Origin: CAZJHX01 sp964545715
Lineage (GTDB): Bacteria; Myxococcota_A; UBA9042; GCA-2863065
DNA length: 16,301 nt
Direction of reading: 5' to 3'
Assembly (NCBI GenBank): GCA_964545715.1
Contig: CAZJHX010000207.1
Location: 1-16,301 of the forward strand
Shown: one piece after another, positions 1 to 6,605 of the stretch
Numbering within the stretch: position 1 is the first letter of the stretch
Layout: every line of letters starts with the position of its first letter
The notes under the pieces: model-generated
The model's database searches: none
Told to the model about the DNA's origin: nothing
The model's input: only the letters and a program-made list of their open reading frames with translations
Translations under genes and position numbers: made by a program

Positions 1-59
1 TTTCCTTTTTCTTCTTTGTTTGTTTATATGACGTGATGTTGGATTGTTTCTACTGAATC
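1..59. other. AT-rich leader at the left edge, no gene
   Basis: This stretch is T-rich, with pyrimidine runs in the first 25 bases, and contrasts sharply with the GC-rich DNA that begins at about position 60. A TGA at 54-56 closes the frame of the downstream Cys-rich gene. I see no ribosome binding site and no signal-peptide coding sequence. It may be a foreign or low-quality contig end, or a genuine but unusual upstream region; the sequence alone cannot decide. Confidence 0.5.
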
Positions 60-1220
60 GTGTACACGACCGGCTGTACGCCCGACTGCGACGGCAAGAA
101 CTGCGGCGACGACGGCTGCGGCGGCAGCTGCGGTGGATGCCCGGACGGGCAGACCTGCAATGCCGGCCTGTGCGCGGCAAACGGCGCGTGTGGGGACGTG
201 ACGACCAAGGGCGTGTGCGACGGCAACACGCTGAAGTACTGCTCGGGCGGCGAGATCAAGACCTTCGACTGCACCGAGTTCAGCAAGGTGTGCGGTTATG
301 ACGCCCAGTTCGACTGGTTCGACTGCGTGGAGAGCGATGAGCCGTGCGTGGCCAGCTGCGACGGCAAGGTCTGCGGCTCCGATGGCTGCGGTGGCAGCTG
401 CGGCAACTGCCTGGCCGGCCAGACCTGTGATGCGGCGGGCCAGTGTGTCGGCGGCGACAACGGCGACTGCGGCAACATCACCAGCAAAGGTGTGTGCGAG
501 GGCAACACGCTGAAGTACTGCTCGGGCGGCGACCTCAAGACGTACGACTGCGGCGAGTTCAGCAAGGTGTGCGGCTACGACGACCAGTTCGACTGGTTTG
601 ACTGCATCGAGGACGGCGGCGCGTGCACGCCCAGCTGCGCGGGCAAGACGTGCGGCGACGACGGCTGCGGTGGGTCGTGCGGTAGCTGCGACGCGGGTCA
701 GACCTGCAATGCCGGCCAGTGCGTCGCGGACGGCGGCGGTACCGGCGCGTGCGGGGACATCACGACCAAGGGTACGTGCGACGGCAACACCCTGAAATAC
801 TGCTCGGGCGGCGAGATCAAAACGTATGACTGCACTGCGTTCAGCAAGGTGTGCGGCTACGACGACCAGTTCGACTGGTTCGACTGCATCGAGGACCCGG
901 ACACCTGCACGCCGAATTGCAACGGCAAGTCCTGCGGCTCCGACGGCTGTGGCGGCTCTTGCGGGACATGCCCCAGCGGCCAGAGTTGTAACGGCAGCGG
1001 CCAGTGCCAGGCGGACGGCGGCGCGTGCGGCAGCCTGACCAGCAAGGGCAAATGCGACGGCAACACGCTGAGCTACTGCTCCAGCAACGAGATCAAGACC
1101 TTCAACTGCACTGCGTTCTGCAAGGTGTGCGGCTACGACGCCCAGTTCGATTGGTACGACTGCATCGAGGATCCCGACACCTGCAGCGGTGGCTGGTCGT
1201 GCATGGCGGGCGTCGACTAA
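60..1220 (+). CDS. Cys-rich modular repeat protein, N-terminal part, ended by an in-frame TAA
   Basis: The 386-aa reading frame contains four full modules of about 90 residues, starting at residues 6, 96, 189 and 283, plus the start of a fifth at 375. Each module has a CxxxCxGKxCGxDGCGGSCGxC knot, a GQxC segment, then GxTLxYCS and a KVCGYDxQFDWxDC segment, giving about 14 cysteines per module. Such Cys/Gly-rich modules are common in secreted or surface proteins of deltaproteobacteria and are probably disulfide-bonded; their function is unknown. The only early start is GTG at 60. It lacks a ribosome binding site and no signal peptide follows it, so the true N-terminus is probably missing. The frame stops at TAA 1218-1220, but the same repeat continues in the same frame to 1724. 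The gene therefore looks interrupted or misassembled. Confidence 0.65.
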   Translation: MYTTGCTPDCDGKNCGDDGCGGSCGGCPDGQTCNAGLCAANGACGDVTTKGVCDGNTLKYCSGGEIKTFDCTEFSKVCGYDAQFDWFDCVESDEPCVASCDGKVCGSDGCGGSCGNCLAGQTCDAAGQCVGGDNGDCGNITSKGVCEGNTLKYCSGGDLKTYDCGEFSKVCGYDDQFDWFDCIEDGGACTPSCAGKTCGDDGCGGSCGSCDAGQTCNAGQCVADGGGTGACGDITTKGTCDGNTLKYCSGGEIKTYDCTAFSKVCGYDDQFDWFDCIEDPDTCTPNCNGKSCGSDGCGGSCGTCPSGQSCNGSGQCQADGGACGSLTSKGKCDGNTLSYCSSNEIKTFNCTAFCKVCGYDAQFDWYDCIEDPDTCSGGWSCMAGVD

Positions 1221-1721
1221 GGCTGCGGAGGCTCATGCGGCGCGTGCCCCAGCGGCCAGACCTGCAACACCAGCTTCCAGTGTGTGGCCAACAACAACTG
1301 TGGCGGCGTAGACGGCAAGGGCGAGTGCGACGGCGACACGCTGAAGTACTGCTCGGGCGGCGAGCTAAAGACCTTCTGGTGCCCGAACTACGACAAGATC
1401 TGCGGTTATGACGCGGCCAACGACTGGTACGACTGCATCCAGGACAACTCCTGCACCCCGTCCTGCTCGGGCAAGGACTGCGGCGACGACGGCTGCGGAG
1501 GCTCCTGCGGCACCTGCGGAGCGGGCGAAACCTGCTCCAGCAACCAGTGCGTAGACACCGGCGGCGGCTCCAGCTGCGGCAGCATCACCTACGTCGGTGT
1601 CTGCGAGGGCAACACCCTGAAGTACTGCAACAACAACGAGCTGCAGACCATCAACTGCGCCGAGTTCAGCGGCGTCTGCTACTTCGACTCCGCCAACGGC
1701 TACTACGACTGCAAGTACGAT
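75..1721 (+). repeat. Six tandem coding modules of 270-282 bp
   Basis: Module starts, taken at the first Cys codon, are at 75, 345, 624, 906, 1182 and 1452, giving spacings of 270, 279, 282, 276 and 270 bp. All spacings are multiples of three, so the repeat is kept in frame. Internal modules 1-4 are most alike, with nearly identical stretches around GNTLKYCSGG and SKVCGYD. Modules 5 and 6 are more diverged. Module 5 has lost its first Cys knot (residues before the TAA), although its codon spacing is unchanged. Confidence 0.85.
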
Positions 1722-1724
1722 TAG
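1284..1724 (+). CDS. Cys-rich modular repeat protein, C-terminal part in the same frame
   Basis: This frame is in phase with the Cys-rich gene to its left, and the Cys-rich coding sequence resumes directly after the TAA at 1218-1220 (GCGGSCGAC and so on). It holds the rest of module 5 and a complete module 6 starting at 1452, with the same CxGKxCGxDGCGGSCGxC and GNTLKYC signatures. The last module has diverged at its end (CYFDSANGYYDC instead of CGYDxQFDWxDC). GTG 1284 is the first usable start, but it has no ribosome binding site or signal peptide, so independent translation is doubtful. It is most simply the C-terminal third of one original protein spanning 60-1724. The alternative is a genuine separate gene fragment. 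The biochemical role is unknown. Confidence 0.55.
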   Translation: MANNNCGGVDGKGECDGDTLKYCSGGELKTFWCPNYDKICGYDAANDWYDCIQDNSCTPSCSGKDCGDDGCGGSCGTCGAGETCSSNQCVDTGGGSSCGSITYVGVCEGNTLKYCNNNELQTINCAEFSGVCYFDSANGYYDCKYD

Positions 1725-1728
1725 GCCC

Positions 1729-1746
1729 GGTGGGACGTGTCCCACC
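1729..1746 (+). terminator. Short hairpin after the Cys-rich gene
   Basis: GGTGGGAC at 1729-1736 and GTCCCACC at 1739-1746 are perfect inverted copies starting five bases after the stop codon at 1722-1724. A realistic fold is a 7-bp stem with a 4-base CGTG loop. No T-tract follows, so it may be a weak or Rho-assisted terminator or a transcript-end stabiliser. Confidence 0.4.
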
Positions 1747-1799
1747 CGCAGCATGAGATAACGGCATAACCTCGCCTGGCATCAACCAGGAGGAAGGAT

Positions 1800-2078
1800 A
1801 TGCGTCGTCATCTGTCGGTCTTGATACTGCTGGCCGGGCTCTTCGCCATGGGCTGCAGCTCCACTCCCGTGCGCGGCCAGAGCGAGGTCACGTGTCAGAG
1901 CGTCTTGGCGGGCGGCACGTGCTGCTGCCCTAAGAACAGCAACTGCTCCTTTGCGCTGTGCACGAACGGCGGTGACAAATGCTGCGTGGCTCTGGGCGCT
2001 GCTCAGTGTCTGGGCGCCGGCGGAAAGCAGAAGGTCACCGTGGCGGCGTGCGCGGCGGCTAACAACCAGTGCAACTGA
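1800..2078 (+). CDS. Small Cys-rich lipoprotein
   Basis: The product is 92 aa. It starts with a short basic segment (MRRH), then a hydrophobic stretch and a lipobox ending LFAMGC, with the lipidated Cys at residue 19. It is therefore predicted to be processed by signal peptidase II and anchored in a membrane. The mature part of about 74 residues carries 11 further cysteines, including a CCC run, which suggests several disulfides in the envelope. A strong ribosome binding site, AGGAGGAAGG at 1789-1798, lies just before ATG 1800 and fixes the start. I do not recognise a family. The upstream gene is also Cys-rich, so both may belong to the same envelope theme, but they do not share a motif. Confidence 0.75.
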   Translation: MRRHLSVLILLAGLFAMGCSSTPVRGQSEVTCQSVLAGGTCCCPKNSNCSFALCTNGGDKCCVALGAAQCLGAGGKQKVTVAACAAANNQCN

Positions 2079-2087
2079 TCGCTGGTC

Positions 2088-2122
2088 CTGGGTTGCTTGC
2101 ACCTGCCGCGCAGGGGTCCCAG
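2088..2122 (+). terminator. Two-tier hairpin after the small lipoprotein gene
   Basis: An outer stem CTGGG (2088-2092)/CCCAG (2118-2122) encloses an inner stem CCTGC (2102-2106)/GCAGG (2110-2114) with a 3-base loop. It starts 10 bases after the stop codon at 2076-2078 and ends 42 bases before the next start codon. There is no T-tract, so a terminator role is tentative. Confidence 0.3.
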
Positions 2123-2164
2123 AATTGAGCTGAAGACCAACGCTGGGGAAGCAGGAACACAGAC

Positions 2165-2638
2165 ATGTCCGGTGCCGACAACCTGGAGCGAGGGTATTTC
2201 GGGATCGGAATCCAAAACGGCAAGACTCCTGCGAATTTGGGTACGCTCTGGCGGTCGGCTCAGAGCATGGGGGCGAGCTACCTCTTCACCATCGGCAATC
2301 GGTACGCAAAACAGGCCGGCGACACCCATGGAGCCGTCGCAGCGATGCCGTATTTTCACTACGAGTCGTTCGAGGACTTCTACAAACACCTGCCCAAAGG
2401 GTCGATGCTGGTGGGCGTCGAGTGGTCTCAAGACGCTGTCCCGCTGGAGACGTTTGAGCACCCGCTGCGCTGCGCGTACCTGCTGGGCGCCGAGGATCAC
2501 GGCCTGACGACCGCGGCGCTGGAGCGCTCGCATCACGTCGTTGGTTTTGACACCGCGCGGAGTCTGAACGTCTCCGTCGCGGGCAGCATCGTGATGTACG
2601 ACCGGCGATCGAAGGCTCTCAGACAGCGGCAACGGTGA
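2165..2638 (+). CDS. TrmH/SpoU-family RNA 2'-O-methyltransferase
   Basis: The 157-aa product has the three SPOUT signatures. Motif 1 covers residues 20-37 (KTPANLGTLWRSA, with Asn24 and Arg30). Motif 2 is LLGAEDHGL at 106-114, and motif 3 is SLNVSVAGS at 133-141; motifs 2 and 3 form the knotted S-adenosylmethionine site. Members of this family methylate ribose 2'-OH groups in tRNA or rRNA. The length is that of a minimal single-domain SPOUT enzyme such as TrmL, with no extra RNA-binding domain. The target RNA cannot be read from the sequence. The ATG at 2165 is preceded by only a weak GGGGAAGCAGG-like site. The gene converges on rtcA and overlaps its end by 20 bp (2619-2638), leaving no room for a separate terminator. 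Confidence 0.88.
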   Translation: MSGADNLERGYFGIGIQNGKTPANLGTLWRSAQSMGASYLFTIGNRYAKQAGDTHGAVAAMPYFHYESFEDFYKHLPKGSMLVGVEWSQDAVPLETFEHPLRCAYLLGAEDHGLTTAALERSHHVVGFDTARSLNVSVAGSIVMYDRRSKALRQRQR

Positions 2639-3647
2639 CGCGGGCGCGATCTGCGGACTCCTCGGTGAAGGTGACCCGGCAGCCGGTCCACAGACGCAGC
2701 ACCTCGGCGTTGCTTCTTGTGTGCTGTGAGACGGCGCGCGTGCGGAAGGTGCCGCCGCCCGCCATCCACATCGGGATCAGGAGCTGGTCGGCCAGGTACA
2801 CGCCGACCGGGACGCCTGCCTGGAGCCATCGCTCAGCCTGGCGGGCCACGCTCTGACCGACCTTTTCAGCCGTTACCGCGCGCGTGCCGAAGGCGCTGAA
2901 GACCGCGTGGATGTGGTCGCACCCGACCTCGACGAAGCAGACGTTGCCCGGGCCGTCCGCCTCATCTGTCAGCTGAAGCACGCGGGCGTCATCTCGGGCG
3001 ATGACCAGGCGCCGGCGAATGACCGCCAGCTCTCGCTTGCCGATCTTCGGAGAGAGATTGGCCACCATCGCCTGGGCGGTGGTCGTGCGGATCTCGCCCC
3101 GGTCCAGCAGCTCGATCGGCTGGAGCGCGGACGGCTTGATGTCGGCGACGATGCGGCCGCCACCCGCCGGGAAGAAGCCTGGGCGCTCCAACGTGAGCGA
3201 GACGTCAGCGCCCATCTGCCGGAGCACCGGCAGGAAGCAGCGATCGATGAAGTCGAAGGGCGGCGCCAACGGGTTGTGGGTGCCGCCTTCTACGGTCACT
3301 CGTGAGGGACCCGGGGCCGACAGGAGCGCCGGCAGGACCGTGTGCAGCACCAGACAGGCGCTGCCTGCGGAGGCGACGGCGAAGTGGTACTCACCCGCCG
3401 AGATGGGGCCCGGCGCGAAGGTGGCTTGTGTTGAGTTGATCTCGTCGCCGGTCACTTTGGCGCCGCACACCGCGGCCGCCGCCCTCAGCGCGGTCAGGTG
3501 TTGCCGCATGAGGCCGGGACGGCGACGCTGTGCGCGAATGTTGGTGAACGACACGGGGCGGCCCGTCAGAGCGGAGAGCGAGAGCGACGTACGCAGAACC
3601 TGCCCGCCGCCCTCGCCCATGCTGCCGTCGATGTTAACAGCGCTCAT
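2619..3647 (-). CDS. rtcA: RNA 3'-terminal phosphate cyclase
   Basis: RtcA converts RNA 3'-phosphate ends to 2',3'-cyclic phosphates by ATP-dependent adenylylation. The 342-aa protein shows the family N-terminus (IDGSMGEGGGQVLRTSLSLS, residues 6-25). Other family segments are the GGTHNPLAPPFDFI region at 121-134 and the RPGFFPAGGGR loop at 155-165. The nucleophile appears in SQHTRSN, where the His is residue 309, matching the E. coli His309 number when ATG 3647 is used as start. A GTG three bases upstream (3650) is possible, but GGGGTGAGG before ATG 3647 gives better spacing. The gene follows rtcB by only a few bases, so the two are co-transcribed. Its end overlaps the convergent methyltransferase gene. 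Confidence 0.95.
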   Translation of the reverse strand: MSAVNIDGSMGEGGGQVLRTSLSLSALTGRPVSFTNIRAQRRRPGLMRQHLTALRAAAAVCGAKVTGDEINSTQATFAPGPISAGEYHFAVASAGSACLVLHTVLPALLSAPGPSRVTVEGGTHNPLAPPFDFIDRCFLPVLRQMGADVSLTLERPGFFPAGGGRIVADIKPSALQPIELLDRGEIRTTTAQAMVANLSPKIGKRELAVIRRRLVIARDDARVLQLTDEADGPGNVCFVEVGCDHIHAVFSAFGTRAVTAEKVGQSVARQAERWLQAGVPVGVYLADQLLIPMWMAGGGTFRTRAVSQHTRSNAEVLRLWTGCRVTFTEESADRARVTVAAV

Positions 3648-3653
3648 CACACC

Positions 3654-4880
3654 TCACCCCTTCACGCACACTACCTGTCGCAGTGTGTGCACGATATCAA
3701 CCAGATCGGCCTGCGCCGCCATGACGGCATCGATGTCCTTGTAGGCTGCCGGCGTCTCATCGATGACGCCCTCGTCCTTGCGGCACTCGATACCGGCGGT
3801 CGCCGCCACGTGGTCTGCCACGGTGAAGCGCTTCCGTGCCGCCGTGCGCGACATGGCACGCCCGGCGCCGTGGCTGCAGCTGTTGAAGCTGAGCGGGTTG
3901 CCCTTTCCACGCACGATGAACGACCGGGCGCCCATGCTGCCGGGGATGATCCCCAGCTCGTCCAGGCCGGCTCGCACCGCGCCCTTTCGGGTCACCCAGA
4001 CGTTGTCGCCGAAGTGGTGCTCCTTGGCCACGTAGTTGTGGTGACAGTTCACCGCCACGATGTCGGACTCGAAGTACGGCAGCTCAGCGCACAGCTGAAG
4101 TGCCTCAACGGTCTGAGTCATCATGAGCTGCCGGTTGACCATGGCATAGTCCTGCGCCCAGCCGACCGCCTCGACGTAGTCGCCGAAGTAGGTCGAGCCT
4201 TCCGGCAGGTACGCCAGGTCGGCGTCCGGCAGGCTGATGAACCAGCGCTCCATCTCCCGCTTCGCCAGCCGGATGAAGTGGCTGCCGATCCGGTTGCCGA
4301 TGCCGCGTGATCCGCTGTGCAGCATGATCCAGACGCGGTCGGTCTCGTCCAGGCAGAGCTCGACGAAGTGGTTGCCGGTCCCGAGTGTACCCAGGTGGCT
4401 GTAGTGGTTGGCCTTGGAGATGGCCGGGTGCTTGGCCACGATGGCCTCGAACCGCGGCAGCAGGTCAGCCCACGCCAGCTCCTGCCGCTTGGGCAGGTGC
4501 TGCCAGGCCCCGCGATCACCACGACCACCATTACGAGTCCGTCCATGCGGTACAGCGGCCTCGATGCGGTTGCGGATTCCAGCCAGGGAGTCGGGCAGAT
4601 CGCTGGCGGTCAACGTCGTGGCGCTGGCGATCATTCCACAGCCGATGTCGACACCAACGGCCGCCGGCACGATGGCGCCGGACATCGGGACGACGCTGCC
4701 CACGGTCGCGCCGTAGCCCAGGTGGACGTCCGGCATGACGGCGACCCACTTGCGCACGCACGGCAGGGCCGCCACGTTTTCGAGCTGACGCCGCGCCTTG
4801 TCTTCGAGCGCAACGCCTCGCGTCCACGCCTTGATGGGCACGCCGGTGTGATCGGTAAAAGTCTGGTGACTCTGGCTCAT
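3654..4880 (-). CDS. rtcB: RNA-splicing ligase RtcB
   Basis: RtcB joins 2',3'-cyclic-phosphate or 3'-phosphate RNA ends to 5'-OH ends using GTP and Mn2+. The start is set at ATG 4880, where GGGAGG lies seven bases upstream, rather than at an upstream in-frame codon near 4955. This gives 408 aa, the length I know for E. coli RtcB. Visible motifs are DVHLGYG (51-57), GVDIGCGM (76-83, metal-binding Asp78 and Cys81), GTLGTGNHFVE (164-174) and LHSGSRGIGN (187-196). Further motifs are NCHHNYV (278-284) and SCSHGAGR (334-341), with the guanylylated His at 337, the same number as in E. coli. No key residue is missing. It is the first gene of the leftward rtcBA operon, facing away from rtcR. Confidence 0.97.
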   Translation of the reverse strand: MSQSHQTFTDHTGVPIKAWTRGVALEDKARRQLENVAALPCVRKWVAVMPDVHLGYGATVGSVVPMSGAIVPAAVGVDIGCGMIASATTLTASDLPDSLAGIRNRIEAAVPHGRTRNGGRGDRGAWQHLPKRQELAWADLLPRFEAIVAKHPAISKANHYSHLGTLGTGNHFVELCLDETDRVWIMLHSGSRGIGNRIGSHFIRLAKREMERWFISLPDADLAYLPEGSTYFGDYVEAVGWAQDYAMVNRQLMMTQTVEALQLCAELPYFESDIVAVNCHHNYVAKEHHFGDNVWVTRKGAVRAGLDELGIIPGSMGARSFIVRGKGNPLSFNSCSHGAGRAMSRTAARKRFTVADHVAATAGIECRKDEGVIDETPAAYKDIDAVMAAQADLVDIVHTLRQVVCVKG

Positions 4881-4916
4881 TTTTGGCCTCCCAGTTTCTT
4901 GGTCTGGACCTGTCTC

Positions 4917-4934
4917 ATTCCACGAGCCGTGCCA
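4917..4934 (-). promoter_or_regulatory. Candidate sigma-54 promoter for rtcBA
   Basis: Reading leftward, TGGCACG begins at 4934 and exactly matches the -24 consensus. Five bases after TGGCAC comes GTGGAA (4923-4918), where consensus has TTGCAA, so the -12 box keeps TG but lacks the C. Predicted transcription would start near 4908, about 28 bases before the rtcB ATG. Presence of the sigma-54 activator RtcR next door supports this assignment; the imperfect -12 box weakens it. Confidence 0.5.
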
Positions 4935-4983
4935 GAGGCGCAGTACCACGATCACGTTTCGACAAGAGCGCCGTTACTATCCA

Positions 4984-5006
4984 ATTGCATCACTAATTGA
5001 TACAAT
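4984..5006. promoter_or_regulatory. Imperfect dyad before rtcR, candidate RtcR or autoregulatory site
   Basis: ATTGCATCA (4984-4992) and TGATACAAT (4998-5006) are inverted copies with one mismatch in nine, separated by five bases (centre 4995). The segment is AT-rich in a GC-rich genome. It lies about 60-70 bases upstream of the candidate rtcB -24 box, a usual range for an activator site. It also contains a -10-like TACAAT at 5001-5006, so it could serve both promoters. Confidence 0.45.
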
Positions 5007-5015
5007 CAGATAAGA

Positions 5016-6605
5016 ATGCAGACGGTCGTAATCGGTTTTCTGGGCGCCACGCTCGATCGAGGGATTGGCGCCAAGCGCTGGAACAAGTGGCGCCCCACGG
5101 TCAGCCTCTGCGAGCAGCCGGACCTGGTGGTGGATCGATACGAGATGATCTACCAGCCCGGCTTCCAAGCGCTCGCCCAAACCGTTGCCGACGACGTGCG
5201 TCAGGTGTCGCCAGAGACTGAGGTGAGGCTTCACGCGGTGCCTTTGGCCGATCCATGGGATCTCGAAGAGGTCTTTGGCGCGCTGCACGACTTCGCTGGG
5301 GGCTATCCGTTTGATGTCGAGCGGGAGCGGTACCTGATCAACGTCACGACAGGCACGCATGTCGGTCAGATCTCGTTGTTTCTGCTGGCCGAGTCCCGTC
5401 ACATGCCGGGGGAGTTGGTGCAGGTGCATCCGCCGCACGTGCGGTCCAGCGGGCAGGCCCAGGTGCGCGTCATCGACCTGGACCTGTCGCGCTACGACCG
5501 GCTGGCGGCGCGCTTCTCCGGCGAGCAGGCGGCCGCCGAGACGGTGCTGAAGTCGGGCATCGAGACCCGCAACGAGCACTTCAACGCGCTGATCAGCCGC
5601 ATCGAGACGGTAGCCGTTGCGTCGGCGGACCCGATCCTGCTGACCGGCCCGACTGGCGCCGGCAAGACGCAGCTGGCCCGGCGCATCTACGACCTGCGAC
5701 GAGCCCGGCGGCAGGTGTCGGGCCGCTTTGTGGAGGTCAACTGCGCCACCCTGCGAGGAGATCAAGCCATGAGCGCGCTCTTCGGGCACGTGAAGGGGGC
5801 GTTTACCGGGGCGTCCGGTGTCCGGCAAGGGCTGCTGCGATCGGCCGACGGCGGGGTGCTGTTTTTGGATGAGATCGCTGAGCTCGGCTCGGACGAGCAG
5901 GCGATGCTGTTGCACGCCGTGGAAGAGGGGCGCTTCCTGCCGATGGGCGCAGATCGCGAGGTGGAGTCGAACTTTCAGCTGATCGCCGGCTCCAACGCGG
6001 ACCTGCCGTCGCTGGTTCGAGCGGGCCGGTTCCGGTCGGATCTGCTGGCACGAATCGACCTGTGGACGTTCGCGCTGCCCGGGCTGAGCGCGCGGCACGA
6101 AGATCTGGAGCCCAACCTGGACTACGAGCTGGCCCGCTGGACCGGACGAACGGGAAAGCGGCTGACGATCAGCCGGGAGGCGCGCGCGGCGTTTGTGCGC
6201 TTCGGCACGGCGGCCGAGGGGCTGTGGGCCGCCAACTTTCGGGACTTGAACGCCGCGGTGACCCGCATGGCGACGCTGGCCAGCGGTGGGCGCATTCGAC
6301 GCGAAGAGGTGGACGAGGAGATCGAGCGGCTGCGCAGTGCGTGGCGCGAACCGCGGACGAGCGCGCAATCGCGACTGGAGCGGGTGCTGGGCCTGGCGCG
6401 GGCGGAGTCGCTCGACCGCTTCGAAAGGGTTCAGTTGAGCGATGTGCTGGAGGTCTGCGAGCGCGCGGCGAGCCTGTCCGACGCGGGCCGGACGCTGTTT
6501 GCGCAATCGCGAAAGCGGCGCACGTCGGTGAATGACGCGGACAGGCTGCGCAAGTACCTGGCGCGATTCGACCTGACGTGGCATGCCGTCCGTGGGGGTG
6601 AATAG
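5016..6605 (+). CDS. rtcR: Sigma-54-dependent activator of RNA repair genes, RtcR
   Basis: The 529-aa protein matches the usual RtcR length. Residues 1 to about 180 form the RtcR N-terminal CARF-like domain, with a WRPTVSLC segment near 25-32 and an NVTTGTHVGQ ligand-type motif at 109-118. The family is known to respond to RNA ends. The AAA+ domain follows: Walker A GPTGAGKT (211-218), sigma-54 contact loop GAFTGA (261-266), Walker B GGVLFLDE (279-286), sensor segment AGSNADL (324-330) and an Arg-finger region RFRSDLLARI (338-347). The C-terminus (about 460-529, NDADRLRKYLARF) is the DNA-binding region. It is divergent from rtcBA, as expected for its activator. ATG 5016 has no clear ribosome binding site and lies close to a -10-like TACAAT, so the transcript may be nearly leaderless. 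Confidence 0.96.
   Translation: MQTVVIGFLGATLDRGIGAKRWNKWRPTVSLCEQPDLVVDRYEMIYQPGFQALAQTVADDVRQVSPETEVRLHAVPLADPWDLEEVFGALHDFAGGYPFDVERERYLINVTTGTHVGQISLFLLAESRHMPGELVQVHPPHVRSSGQAQVRVIDLDLSRYDRLAARFSGEQAAAETVLKSGIETRNEHFNALISRIETVAVASADPILLTGPTGAGKTQLARRIYDLRRARRQVSGRFVEVNCATLRGDQAMSALFGHVKGAFTGASGVRQGLLRSADGGVLFLDEIAELGSDEQAMLLHAVEEGRFLPMGADREVESNFQLIAGSNADLPSLVRAGRFRSDLLARIDLWTFALPGLSARHEDLEPNLDYELARWTGRTGKRLTISREARAAFVRFGTAAEGLWAANFRDLNAAVTRMATLASGGRIRREEVDEEIERLRSAWREPRTSAQSRLERVLGLARAESLDRFERVQLSDVLEVCERAASLSDAGRTLFAQSRKRRTSVNDADRLRKYLARFDLTWHAVRGGE

Noticed and set aside
75..1721. Regular repeats as a CRISPR array
   Set aside because: Units are 270-282 bp, all multiples of three, and clearly encode a Cys-rich protein module. 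They have no short identical repeats with unique spacers.
4977..6584. A 535-codon open frame on the minus strand opposite rtcR
   Set aside because: It lies wholly opposite rtcR, its protein is Arg/Gln-rich with no motif, and such long antisense frames are expected in GC-rich DNA.
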